From Dyadobacter sp. 50-39 (lineage in GTDB: Bacteria > Bacteroidota > Bacteroidia > Cytophagales > Spirosomataceae), in assembly GCA_001898145.1 (NCBI GenBank), contig MKSR01000040.1, positions 868,001 through 932,000 on the forward strand: a stretch of DNA of 64,000 bases, read 5' to 3'. Below the pieces are notes generated by a model. It was not told the DNA's origin and searched no databases. It saw only the letters and a list, made by a program, of their open reading frames with translations. This document shows positions 52,541 through 62,149 of this stretch, in pieces (position 1 is the first letter of the stretch; every line of letters starts with the position of its first letter). The position numbers and the translations under genes are program-made.

Positions 52541-55500
52541 TCAGAATTTAAGGTTTACGCCCACGGTGAATTGCCTTACCGGCGGGTTGTTGAGGTTGAC
52601 GGCGATCTGCCGCTCCGGTGCGCCGCGTTCGCTGGCGCCCTGCGGGTTGAGGGTCGACTGCCCGCTGGCATAGCTGTTCCCCTCCGGATCTACGGCCAGG
52701 TTATCCTTCACGAGCGGCGAATAGATAATGAACGGGTTGGTCAGGTTGACGTAAATGCGGGCGGAAGTGGCACCGATCTTTTTGACGATGTTGCTCGCAA
52801 ATGTGTAACCCAGGTTGATACTGCGGCATTTGATGAACGAGCCATCGTAGTATCCGAGCGTGGAGCCGAAGTTGGCCACTGCATTGCTGGCGTCAGGCGC
52901 GGGGAATGCGTTGGTCGGATTGGTATCGGTCCAGTAGTCCACCTTCACCTGATTTACCCGGCTCTGGTTGAAGAATGCAAACCCGCCCGAACCGGTGGAA
53001 TTACCCGTAAGATATGGCACGAGTACCTTCATACCCATCCGTGCATAGGTGACGATCGAAGCATCGAAATTTTTGAAACTGAAACGGTTGGTAAGTCCTC
53101 CCTCCCATTTCGGCTGGAAATTGCCGAGGATCTGACGGTCGCTCGCGTCGATTTTGCCGTCCGCATTCAAATCCTCTACCCGGATCTGGCCCGGATACTG
53201 CACCGGCGAAACCTGTTTGGCCAAAGTCCCGTTCTCGGCGTCGCTAAGCTGCCAGATGCCCAGTTTTTTGTAATCGTAAATCACGGAAAGCGGCTGCCCT
53301 ACGAACCATCCCGCACCAAGATTGGCTTTTTCCTGCGGTGTCGTCAGCTGGGTGATTTTCTCGCGGTTGAAGAAATAGGTCGCGTCCACGCTCCAGTTGA
53401 ATCCTTTCGGCTTGCGGGCAATCTCGAAAGTGGCGGCCACTTCAAGTCCCTTACCTTCTGTTCTGCCCAGGTTTTTCAGGGTGGAACCGGCACCATTGCT
53501 TGGAGGAAGCGGTACAGACAACAGAATATCCTTCGTTTTCTGGTGGTACCAGTCCACCGAACCGGTAATGCGGTTGTTCAGGAAGCCGAAATCGATACCA
53601 ATGTCCACCTGCGAGGTCGATTGCCAGCTCAGGTTGCTCGCCGGAAGGCTGGTAACGGTGTACGCGAGCTGCTGTCCGGCGGTGCCGGTACCGAAGTTAT
53701 AATACCCGGCCGACAATGCGCCGAGCGTCGAGTAAGCACCCACGTTGCGGTTACCCGACACGCCCCATCCGCCGCGCAGTTTCAGGTTCGAAACAAAGGC
53801 AATGCTTTTCATAAACCTTTCCTCGATCACATTCCAGCCGATGCCGATGGCGGGATAGTTGAAGTACTGGTTGCCGGGCGACAAGGTCGAGGAGCCGTCC
53901 CGGCGCAATGTAAGCGTAAGCAGGTAGCGGTCGTCGAAGCTGTAATTCAGCCTTCCCATATAGGATAGCAGCCCGGTTTCGGAGAACGAGTTCCCGAAGT
54001 CGGAGTTCGCTACGGGCTGGCCGGATGCCAGCGAGAAGTTCGAGGTCTTGATGTAATCCGCGGGTACGCCCGTTACGGTAAAGCGGCTGCCGAGCGAGTG
54101 GTTTTTGGTGTATTCATACAAGGCGGTGAAACCCAGTTTGTGCTTATCGGCAAATGTTTTATCGTAGTAAAGCAAATGCTGCAGGTTCACGTCCCAGTAC
54201 TCTGTATTGCTGATCTCGGCGGTGGACGAGGACTGAACCGTAGCCGAGTTGAAATAGGTCAGCGGCCCATTGTAGCCATTGTAGTTGGACTGGCTGAAAT
54301 TCAGGCCCGCATTGAACCGGTATTTCAAACCCGGAAGGATATTCACCTCCGCGTAAAGGCTGTTGAATGTCCGTACCGACCGTGTGCGGCCGAGGTACGA
54401 GTCCTTTTTGGTCATAATGGTAAGCGGGCTCACGCCGGCGGCATCGATCGAACCCTCGGACGGGAACGTGTTTACGGTACCATCGGCATTGTAGGGCGAC
54501 GCAAGCGGCGTCAGGCGCACCAGTCCGCCCGGTACCCCGCCGCCGCCCGGCGTGTTCTGGTAGGTAAGCGTATTCAGGGTGTTCAATCCGATTTTGATAT
54601 TTTTTCCAATGCGCTGGTCGATCGTAGCACGAAGGTTGAAACGCTGGAAGTTCTGGTTCGGGATAATGCCGGTTTCATTGAAATACCCCAGGCCAAGCGA
54701 ATACTGGGTGTTTTCGACTCCGCCCTGCATACCCAGCTGGTGGTTGGACATGAAGCCGGGCTTGTAGATCAGGTCCTGCCAGTCGGTAGACACCCCATTG
54801 GCCAGCGCTTCCTGCTCTTTCGGCGTGAGCAGATAACCCGACGTACCCGGGCTGCTGCGGTTGTATTTGGCGGCATCCGTCTTGAACTGGGCATATTCCG
54901 GGCCATTCATGACGTTGAACTTACCCATAATGCGGGTTTCGCCGTGGTAGCCGTCGTAACTGAATACCGGCTTGCCTATTTTCCCTCTCTTGGTGGTGAC
55001 TAGGATCACGCCGCCCGCACCGCGCGAGCCATAAATAGCTGTTGCAGAAGCATCTTTCAGCACTTCCAGGCTCAGGATGTCGTCAGGATTAATGTCGTTG
55101 AGGCCGCCGAAAGGGATACCGTCCACCACCACGAGCGGGCCGTCGAGCCCGTCGCTGGATCCGGAACTGGTGGTAAGCGTCCTGTTACCGCGGATACGGA
55201 TCTGCCCCTGCGAGCCGGGCGTACTGCCGTTGCTGATGATGGATACCCCTGCCGCACGGCCTTTAAGCTGGCTCACCAGGTTGGGCGCGGGCACTTCTTT
55301 GAGCGTCGATTCGCTCACCGATACCACCGAGCCGGTGACGTCGCGCTTGCGCTGAGTTCCGTAACCGACCACCACCACTTCTTCCAGCACTTTGTGATCG
55401 GGTGCGAGCGTTACGTTGATGATCTTCTGATTGCCCGCAACCACCTCTTTGGAGGCGTAGCCCACAAGCGAAAATACGAGCACCGTGTTGGCGTCGTCGG

Positions 55501-55807
55501 GGATGGCGATCCTGAAATTACCATTCTCATCGGCACTGGTACCACGCGCGGTACCCTTGATCAGGATGCTCGCGCCCGGCAGCCCCTCGCCGGTTTCGCC
55601 GGTTACTTTCCCGGTTACCTCCACATCCGCCGCCACATTACGGGTACGGCTGTTCAAATCACTGGCCGAAGCGGGGGCTATGCCCGCGTGGCCCAGCGTC
55701 GTGATCAGCGCGAGCGACCATCGGAACGCACTGAGCCGGGTTCTCTTGTTTGGTAAAAAGTAGCACATAGGCTTGCAGGGTTTTTGTTGAAAGTTTTTAT
55801 TTGTCAT
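52541..55807 (-). CDS. SusC/RagA-family transporter of the xylan locus
   Basis: A 1088-residue TonB-linked receptor. The N-terminus (FRWSLALITTLGHAGIAPASA) is a signal peptide. The regulatory domain is VTGKVTGETGEGLPGASILIKG. The plug has EEVVVVGYGTQRKRDVTGSVV, PLVVVDGIPFG and ASATAIYGSRGAGGVILVTTK. The barrel ends QFTVGVNLKF. ATG 55807 is used; a start at 55768 is also possible. It is the first gene of the five-gene minus-strand xylan operon and is divergent from the HTCS gene across 227 bases. Confidence 0.94.
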   Translation of the reverse strand: MTNKNFQQKPCKPMCYFLPNKRTRLSAFRWSLALITTLGHAGIAPASASDLNSRTRNVAADVEVTGKVTGETGEGLPGASILIKGTARGTSADENGNFRIAIPDDANTVLVFSLVGYASKEVVAGNQKIINVTLAPDHKVLEEVVVVGYGTQRKRDVTGSVVSVSESTLKEVPAPNLVSQLKGRAAGVSIISNGSTPGSQGQIRIRGNRTLTTSSGSSDGLDGPLVVVDGIPFGGLNDINPDDILSLEVLKDASATAIYGSRGAGGVILVTTKRGKIGKPVFSYDGYHGETRIMGKFNVMNGPEYAQFKTDAAKYNRSSPGTSGYLLTPKEQEALANGVSTDWQDLIYKPGFMSNHQLGMQGGVENTQYSLGLGYFNETGIIPNQNFQRFNLRATIDQRIGKNIKIGLNTLNTLTYQNTPGGGGVPGGLVRLTPLASPYNADGTVNTFPSEGSIDAAGVSPLTIMTKKDSYLGRTRSVRTFNSLYAEVNILPGLKYRFNAGLNFSQSNYNGYNGPLTYFNSATVQSSSTAEISNTEYWDVNLQHLLYYDKTFADKHKLGFTALYEYTKNHSLGSRFTVTGVPADYIKTSNFSLASGQPVANSDFGNSFSETGLLSYMGRLNYSFDDRYLLTLTLRRDGSSTLSPGNQYFNYPAIGIGWNVIEERFMKSIAFVSNLKLRGGWGVSGNRNVGAYSTLGALSAGYYNFGTGTAGQQLAYTVTSLPASNLSWQSTSQVDIGIDFGFLNNRITGSVDWYHQKTKDILLSVPLPPSNGAGSTLKNLGRTEGKGLEVAATFEIARKPKGFNWSVDATYFFNREKITQLTTPQEKANLGAGWFVGQPLSVIYDYKKLGIWQLSDAENGTLAKQVSPVQYPGQIRVEDLNADGKIDASDRQILGNFQPKWEGGLTNRFSFKNFDASIVTYARMGMKVLVPYLTGNSTGSGGFAFFNQSRVNQVKVDYWTDTNPTNAFPAPDASNAVANFGSTLGYYDGSFIKCRSINLGYTFASNIVKKIGATSARIYVNLTNPFIIYSPLVKDNLAVDPEGNSYASGQSTLNPQGASERGAPERQIAVNLNNPPVRQFTVGVNLKF

Positions 55808-55906
55808 TTTGACAATATATTTTTAGAACATAATGATTCCAATAATTTATGGTAACCTGACAATGGACAAAAGTAGTACGACCGCGAGCCCGACCGTGAG
55901 CACATT

Positions 55907-55935
55907 TGTTCAAACTATGGGAATAAATGTTCAAA
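55907..55935. repeat. Direct repeat TGTTCAAA in the susC-HTCS gap
   Basis: TGTTCAAA occurs at 55907-55914 and 55928-55935, 21 bases apart, that is two helical turns. Direct repeats at this spacing suit binding by the double helix-turn-helix of the HTCS AraC domain encoded next door. No gene is seen in the 55808-56034 gap; a short frame at 55833 has no support. Confidence 0.45.
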
Positions 55936-56034
55936 AAGGGGCTAAAAGTGACGGATTCAGAGACAAAGTTGCATTTAACCCATTCTTCGCAGAGGAGAAA
56001 AACCGCTTTCCCTCGTCTTTATAAGTGATCATCT

Positions 56035-59000
56035 ATGAAAGTATTTCCATTGAAACCAAAAGGCTTGCTTTTCCTCTTACCGACGTTCCTGCTGCTGCTT
56101 TTGACCGGCATAGGCCGGCCGGCTACGGCGCAGGGCGAAGCGCCGCGTTTCACCGCCATTACTTCCATGGACGGCCTCTCCGCCAACACCGTCACGGCGA
56201 TCCTGAAAGACCGCTACGGGCTGCTCTGGTTTGCGACCGACGATGGGCTGAACAAATTCGACGGGACGGGCTTCACCGTTTACAGGCACCAGAAGAAGGA
56301 TTCGACTTCGCTCAAATCCAACGACGTTTCGTCGATTTACGAAGACCGTTCCGGCCGCATCTGGGTCGGGACGATCATCGGCTCCCTGCATTTATACGAC
56401 CGCCGCAAGGACTCATTCGTGCGGATCAAAACATACCATAGCATCAACTCGATCTGCGAGGACAGCCAGGGCAAAATCTGGGTCGGTACCACGCAGGGCC
56501 TCGTCATTGTCGACCCTCGCACCTGGGGTATCCAGGCATTCGCTTCTGTTCCGGGCACGCCCGTGCAGATAGCGGGCAAGCATGTCCACCGGATTTTCCG
56601 CGACCGTAACCGGCAAATGTGGGTGGGTACGAGCAATGGCCTTTTCCGGTTCCGGGCCGCACAGAACCGCTTCGAGTCGGTCGATTACCGGGGTGCCACA
56701 AGCTTTCAGAATGGTTCAGAATTTGTGACGGCCATGGGCCAGGACAGTTCCGGCAGGATGTGGATCGGCACGCAGAACGGCCTGTTTGTCGTCGACGGCC
56801 AGGCCTCCCGGCATTTCAGTTACCAGCCCGGAAACAGCCATTCGATCAGCAACAATATGGTGTTTTCCATTGGCATACAAGGCAGGGACGAGGTGTGGAT
56901 CGGTACCGACGGCGGACTGAACAGGATCGACACCCGCACGTGGCGCATTACGCGTCACACGCCCGACCCACGCACGCCTTTCAGCATAACGAACAAGTCT
57001 ATACGCGCCATCCTTCCCGACGCTGCGGGCATTACCTGGCTGGGTACCTATAAAGGCGGCGTCAACAAATACGACCGTAACCTTACCCTTTTCGGCCTGA
57101 AACGATGCGATCCCTACGACCCGTACGGCCTCAGCGCGCCATTTGTTACTTCCTTTGCCGAGCATCCCGACGGCCGTATTTTCGTGGGCACCGACGATGG
57201 CGGCGTGAACCTCTACGACCGCCATACGAACCTTTTCAGGCGGTATGCGATTCACCCGCGCAACAAGGCCGCCTCGGCGGGCCTTGCGGTGCTGTCGCTG
57301 AAACTCACCGCGCCGGATGCGCTCTGGATCGGCACTTTCCAGGACGGGCTTTTCCGGCTCGACCCTGCTAGCGGCCGCTACGAGCAGTTTACCCAGGGCC
57401 CGGACGCCGGTTCGCTGGCCAACAACAATATTTTTTCCCTTACGCAGGACAAAAACGGGCTACTCTGGATCGGCACCAATGGCGGCGGCGTGAATGTGCT
57501 CCATCCCGAAACGGGCCGGTTCGAAAGGTTCTATGACCCCAACATTTCGCTTCTCAACCGCGTGATTCCGCTCAACGCCTATATCCGCGACATCGTACAG
57601 GACCGGCAGGGTAAAATGTGGATCGCGTCGCACGGTACCGGTATCGCCGTGTTCGACCCGGAAAGACGGACTTCGATCCTGCTCGACCGCGAGACTGCCG
57701 CCCTGCCGAGCAACAATGTGCTTTCGCTCCTGGAAGACAGCCGCGGCAACATCTGGGCCGGTACCGGCGGTGAGGGGCTGGCATTGTTCAACCCGAAAAC
57801 CCGCAGGTTTGCCACGTTCGGCGTCAACGAGGGATTGACGAGCGGGATGATCAACAAGGTGTTGGAGGATGCACAGGGGCGGATCTGGGTGAGCACCAAT
57901 GAGGGCATCAGCTTTTTTGATCTGCACAAAAAGAAATTCACCAACTACACCACCCACAACGGCCTGCAAAACAACACTTTCGCATTAGGTGCCGGCCTGC
58001 GGGCTTCCGACAACAGGCTCTTTTTCGGGGGCATTGCAGGCTTCAACTACATCGACACGCGGGACCTGAAACGCAACCTGGGTCCTACCCCGGTGATCCT
58101 GCGCGAGCTGAAAGTGGGCAATCGCACAATTACCTCGGCCGACTCGGGCATGGTCGATGCCGATATTTCCGTGGCCCGGACGATACGGCTGGATTACAAA
58201 CAGAACTTTTCGATCGGCTTCGGCGCGCTGAACTACACCAGCCCCGAACAAACCTCCTACCGCTACCGGCTCGTGGGCCTGCAGCATGAATGGCAGCAGG
58301 CCGGACAAGCCGCTACCGCGAGCTACACCAACCTCAGCCCCGGCGACTACCGCTTCGAAGTACAGGCCAGCAGCGACGGCAGCGATTGGAGCTCACCGCC
58401 GGCAACTGTGACGGTGATCGTGAAACCGCCTTTTTACCTGACCATTTATGCCTATATCTTTTACGTGCTCGCGCCCATTGCCGCCGTGTTCCTCATGCGC
58501 AGGCGCGGGATCCGGAAGCTGCACCGCAAGTTCAGGGAGGAACAGGCCCGGCGGGAAACCGAGCGCGCACAGGAGCTGGACAGGCTGAAAATCAAATTTC
58601 TGACCAATCTCAGCCACGAATTCCGTACACCGATCTCGCTCATCCTGGCGCCCGCCGAAAACCTGCTCGGCCAGGAACATTCGCACCATCCGCAGCTGGC
58701 GGCCATCCGGCGCAATGCCAAACGGCTGCTCAACCTCGTGGACCAGCTGCTGGACTTCAAGAACTTACAGGACAAGGAGTTAAAGGCCGATCTGCGCCGC
58801 GCCGATATTGTACCTTTTGTCCGTGATGCCTGCGATTCGTTCAGCGACCTTTCGCAGCGGAAGCGCATCCGGTTTACGTTCGACAGCTCGGTCGCGCATT
58901 TGCTGATTGATTTCGACGCGGGCAAAATGGAGCGCATTCTCTTCAACCTGCTTTCCAATGCTTTCAAGTTTACACCCGAAGGCGGCGAAGTGGCATTGCA

Positions 59001-60150
59001 GCTGAGCTGCGGCTCCGACGATACGCAGCAAAACTGGCTGTATATCAAGGTATCCGATACCGGCATCGGCATCGCGCCCGAACATTACGACCGGATTTTC
59101 GACCGCTTTTTCCAGGACGAGGCAGACGCCTCGGTACTCAACCAGGGCAGCGGCATCGGGCTGTCGATCGTAAGGGAATTTGTCCAGATGCACGGCGGGT
59201 TCATTACGGTGGGCGGCAATGGCGACAAGGGCAGCGTTTTCACCGTAGGGCTTCCTTGTGAAACGCTGCTGTTCAACCCGATCGAAATTGCACCTGCTGT
59301 TCCTTTTGCCGATATTCCGCCGCCTGAAACCGCCACCGATCCGGCGGGCAAAGTGGCCGACTTCGATGAAATGCCGCGTATCCTGATCGTAGAAGACAAT
59401 GCGGAGTTCAGGCATTACCTCAAAGAAAACCTGGAAACGCACTACCGGGTACTGGAAGCCGCCGACGGCAAAGAGGGCTGGCAAAAGGCATTGAGCTGCC
59501 ACCCCGAGCTGATTGTGAGCGACATTGCGATGCCCGAAATGGACGGTCTGGGCATGAGCGAAAAGATCCGCGCCGACAAACGCACCAGCCATATTCCCAT
59601 CATTCTGCTCACCGCATCCGGCGGTGAAGAGCAGCAGCTGAAAGGCCTGAGCTCGGGTGCCAACGATTACCTGACCAAACCTTTCAATTTTGAAATACTG
59701 AATGTAAAAATCAATAACCTGCTGCTGCTCAACCGGCTGCTGAAAGACGTGTATTCGAGGCAGATACAGATGAGCGGCCGCGACGAGACGATCGAATCCG
59801 GCGATGTAAAATTGCTGCGGGATATTCTTTCCTATATCGACGATCACCTGAATTCGACCCAGCTCAGCGTCGAAAACCTCGCGCGCCACGTGGGTATGAG
59901 CCGGGGTACGCTTTATACCCGCGTGCTGGAACTCAGCGGTCAGTCCCCGATCGAGTTCATCCGGTCCATCAAGCTGGAAAAAGCAGCGCTATTGCTCGAA
60001 AAAAGCGATATGAACGTTTCGCAGATCTCCTACACGGCCGGTTTTGCCACGCCCAACTATTTCACCAAGTCGTTCAAGGCCAAGTTCAACATGCTGCCTT
60101 CGGAATACAAGGCCATGAAGCGGAAGCCATTTTCACAAGTAGCCCATTGA
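56035..60150 (+). CDS. Hybrid two-component system sensor/regulator (HTCS)
   Basis: A 1371-residue one-protein two-component system. A signal peptide or anchor (LLFLLPTFLLLLLTGIGRPATA) is followed by a periplasmic 14-bladed propeller (about 40-690, repeats such as DRSGRIWVGT, GLLWIGTNGGGVN and GNIWAGTGGEGL), a Y_Y_Y domain (about 700-790), one membrane span (YAYIFYVLAPIAAVFL), a HisKA domain with His861 in LSHEFRTPISLILAP, and HATPase_c (SNAFKFTPEGG, DTGIGI, GSGIGLSIV). The receiver domain has Asp1163 (SDIAMPEMDG) and an AraC DNA-binding domain ends the protein. HTCS proteins sense oligosaccharides in the periplasm and activate the neighbouring utilisation locus. It is divergent from susC of the xylan locus. 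Confidence 0.97.
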   Translation: MKVFPLKPKGLLFLLPTFLLLLLTGIGRPATAQGEAPRFTAITSMDGLSANTVTAILKDRYGLLWFATDDGLNKFDGTGFTVYRHQKKDSTSLKSNDVSSIYEDRSGRIWVGTIIGSLHLYDRRKDSFVRIKTYHSINSICEDSQGKIWVGTTQGLVIVDPRTWGIQAFASVPGTPVQIAGKHVHRIFRDRNRQMWVGTSNGLFRFRAAQNRFESVDYRGATSFQNGSEFVTAMGQDSSGRMWIGTQNGLFVVDGQASRHFSYQPGNSHSISNNMVFSIGIQGRDEVWIGTDGGLNRIDTRTWRITRHTPDPRTPFSITNKSIRAILPDAAGITWLGTYKGGVNKYDRNLTLFGLKRCDPYDPYGLSAPFVTSFAEHPDGRIFVGTDDGGVNLYDRHTNLFRRYAIHPRNKAASAGLAVLSLKLTAPDALWIGTFQDGLFRLDPASGRYEQFTQGPDAGSLANNNIFSLTQDKNGLLWIGTNGGGVNVLHPETGRFERFYDPNISLLNRVIPLNAYIRDIVQDRQGKMWIASHGTGIAVFDPERRTSILLDRETAALPSNNVLSLLEDSRGNIWAGTGGEGLALFNPKTRRFATFGVNEGLTSGMINKVLEDAQGRIWVSTNEGISFFDLHKKKFTNYTTHNGLQNNTFALGAGLRASDNRLFFGGIAGFNYIDTRDLKRNLGPTPVILRELKVGNRTITSADSGMVDADISVARTIRLDYKQNFSIGFGALNYTSPEQTSYRYRLVGLQHEWQQAGQAATASYTNLSPGDYRFEVQASSDGSDWSSPPATVTVIVKPPFYLTIYAYIFYVLAPIAAVFLMRRRGIRKLHRKFREEQARRETERAQELDRLKIKFLTNLSHEFRTPISLILAPAENLLGQEHSHHPQLAAIRRNAKRLLNLVDQLLDFKNLQDKELKADLRRADIVPFVRDACDSFSDLSQRKRIRFTFDSSVAHLLIDFDAGKMERILFNLLSNAFKFTPEGGEVALQLSCGSDDTQQNWLYIKVSDTGIGIAPEHYDRIFDRFFQDEADASVLNQGSGIGLSIVREFVQMHGGFITVGGNGDKGSVFTVGLPCETLLFNPIEIAPAVPFADIPPPETATDPAGKVADFDEMPRILIVEDNAEFRHYLKENLETHYRVLEAADGKEGWQKALSCHPELIVSDIAMPEMDGLGMSEKIRADKRTSHIPIILLTASGGEEQQLKGLSSGANDYLTKPFNFEILNVKINNLLLLNRLLKDVYSRQIQMSGRDETIESGDVKLLRDILSYIDDHLNSTQLSVENLARHVGMSRGTLYTRVLELSGQSPIEFIRSIKLEKAALLLEKSDMNVSQISYTAGFATPNYFTKSFKAKFNMLPSEYKAMKRKPFSQVAH

Positions 60151-60179
60151 TTTACCCTATTACTATCGGATTGACCCGG

Positions 60180-62126
60180 ATGAAGATTTCCAAACTCCCG
60201 TTACTGCTCCTTTTCTGCGCGGCCATGCCGCTCCACGCACAAATACGCCTGCCGAAGCTGATCTCCGACCATATGGTTTTGCAGCGCGACCAGCCGCTCA
60301 AAGTGTGGGGCCAGGCTTCTCCGAAGGAACGGATCATCCTTCAATTTGACCATAAAACCTATAAGGCAACGGCTACCGGCGCCGGCAAGTGGGAAATAGG
60401 CCTGCCTGCCCATGCCGCCGGGACCGGGTATACCATGGTTCTGAAGGGGAAAAATGAAATCCGCGTTACCGATATCGCATTCGGGGATGTGTGGCTTTGC
60501 AGCGGGCAGAGTAACATGGTGATCAACATGGAGCGCGTGAAGGAAAGGTTCCCGGCAGATATCGCCTCGGCCCATTACCCCGACATCCGCAATTTTTTCG
60601 TACCCACACTCACGGAACTGAATGGGCCGGCGGAGGATTTCCCGAAAGGCGAATGGAAAACGGCTGATCCCGGAAACGTACTGACATTCGGCGCCGTCGC
60701 CTACTTTTTTGCACGGGAAATTTACGAAAAACACAAGGTACCGATCGGCATTATCAATAGCTCGGTGGGAGGAACGCCCATCGAGGCGTGGATCAGCGGG
60801 GACGGCTTCCGCGATTTTGAAAGCATCCGGAAAACCATCGCGCAAAATAAGGATACGAGCTACGTGAATACTCTGGCGCGGGTCCCGAATCCCGTGCCGC
60901 AGGAGCGCACGGCGGCAGACGCAGGTAGTGCCGGGCATTGGGAAAGCGAGGCCTACCAACCCAAAGGCTGGCGGAGTATCAACATTCCGGGCTTCTGGGA
61001 AGACCAGGGATTGAAGCAGCTTGACGGCGTTGTATGGTATCGCAAGATCATCGACCTGCCGCAGAACTGGGCGGGAAAAGCGGTGAAGCTGTATATGGGC
61101 CGCATCGTGGATGCGGACGAAATGTATGTCAATGGGCAGAAAGTGGGCAATATCACCTACCAATACCCGCCGCGCCGGTATCAGGTCCCGGCCGATCTGC
61201 TCAAAGCTGGTCGGAATACTTTTGTGATCCGGGTTACCAACTCGTCGGGCAAGGGTGGCTTCGTGCCGGACAAACCGTATTTTATGACTACCGGAAGCGA
61301 TACGATCGATTTGAAGGGCACCTGGCAGTACAAAGTCGGTGCGGTTTTTACGTCCGTACGCAATGCCGGCGGCCCCCGGCTGGTGCACCAGAACCAGCCC
61401 ACCGCCTTGTACAATGCCATGATCGCGCCGGTTTTACCGTTGAAAATCAAAGGCTTCCTCTGGTACCAGGGCGAATCCAACTCCGATAACCCCGCCCCTT
61501 ACAATGTGTTGCTCCCCGCGCTGATCAACGACTGGCGGGCACAATGGCACGACGGCCGTCTGCCGTTTTTCGTGGCGCAGCTGCCCAATTTCCAGGATAT
61601 AGACTTCTTGCCGGCCGAAAGCAATTGGGCATTGCTGCGCGAAGCGCAGAACAAGGCGCTCACTTTGCCGAATACCGCCGTGGCGGTTACGATCGACCTC
61701 GGCGAATGGAACGACATCCACCCGCTCAACAAGAAGGAGATCGGCCGGCGGCTCGCACTGGCGGCGCGGAACATGGCCTATGGCGAAAAGGAGGTTATCC
61801 ATTCCGGTCCGACGCTGAAAGCGCAGCATATTGAAAATGAGAAGGTCGTGTTAACCTTCGATCACGTCGGCGACGGCATTGTAGCGTCCGACGATGAGCC
61901 GCTGCGCTGGTTCGCCATCGCGGGCGAGGACCGCAAGTTTTTCTGGGCCGACGCCGAAATCGTCGGAAAGGACGGGATCGCATTACGCAGCAGCCAGGTA
62001 CCATCGCCCAGGTATGTCCGGTATGCCTGGCAGGATAACCCTTTGGGGGTCAATTTTTACAATTCCGCCGGGCTTCCCGCCTCGCCCTTCCGTACCGACA
62101 GCGCGACGGGCGCCCCAAGCCATTGA
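60180..62126 (+). CDS. SGNH acetylesterase with inserted jelly-roll, xylan locus
   Basis: A 648-residue exported protein (signal MKISKLPLLLLFCAAMPLHAQ, start 60180 chosen for it). SGNH motifs are GDVWLCSGQSNM, FLWYQGESNSDNPAP and DIHPLNKKEIGRRLAL. Between the first and second blocks there is an insertion of about 130 residues with a beta-sandwich look (WRSINIPGFWEDQGL, WYRKIIDLPQNWAGK, DEMYVNGQKVGN). This arrangement is described for xylan-directed acetylesterases of family CE20, and the length fits. It likely removes acetyl groups from xylan or its oligosaccharides. It lies 29 bases after the HTCS stop and 23 before the alpha-glucuronidase. Confidence 0.88.
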   Translation: MKISKLPLLLLFCAAMPLHAQIRLPKLISDHMVLQRDQPLKVWGQASPKERIILQFDHKTYKATATGAGKWEIGLPAHAAGTGYTMVLKGKNEIRVTDIAFGDVWLCSGQSNMVINMERVKERFPADIASAHYPDIRNFFVPTLTELNGPAEDFPKGEWKTADPGNVLTFGAVAYFFAREIYEKHKVPIGIINSSVGGTPIEAWISGDGFRDFESIRKTIAQNKDTSYVNTLARVPNPVPQERTAADAGSAGHWESEAYQPKGWRSINIPGFWEDQGLKQLDGVVWYRKIIDLPQNWAGKAVKLYMGRIVDADEMYVNGQKVGNITYQYPPRRYQVPADLLKAGRNTFVIRVTNSSGKGGFVPDKPYFMTTGSDTIDLKGTWQYKVGAVFTSVRNAGGPRLVHQNQPTALYNAMIAPVLPLKIKGFLWYQGESNSDNPAPYNVLLPALINDWRAQWHDGRLPFFVAQLPNFQDIDFLPAESNWALLREAQNKALTLPNTAVAVTIDLGEWNDIHPLNKKEIGRRLALAARNMAYGEKEVIHSGPTLKAQHIENEKVVLTFDHVGDGIVASDDEPLRWFAIAGEDRKFFWADAEIVGKDGIALRSSQVPSPRYVRYAWQDNPLGVNFYNSAGLPASPFRTDSATGAPSH

Positions 62127-62149
62127 ATACATTGAACTATCTTACATCC

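Noticed and set aside
52274-53968. 564-codon plus-strand frame spanning the SusC/SusD junction
   Set aside because: It crosses two well-supported genes on the opposite strand and has no recognisable domain or ribosome site.
55833-56024. 63-codon frame in the susC-HTCS gap
   Set aside because: It covers the likely promoters and direct repeat of the divergent genes and resembles no protein.
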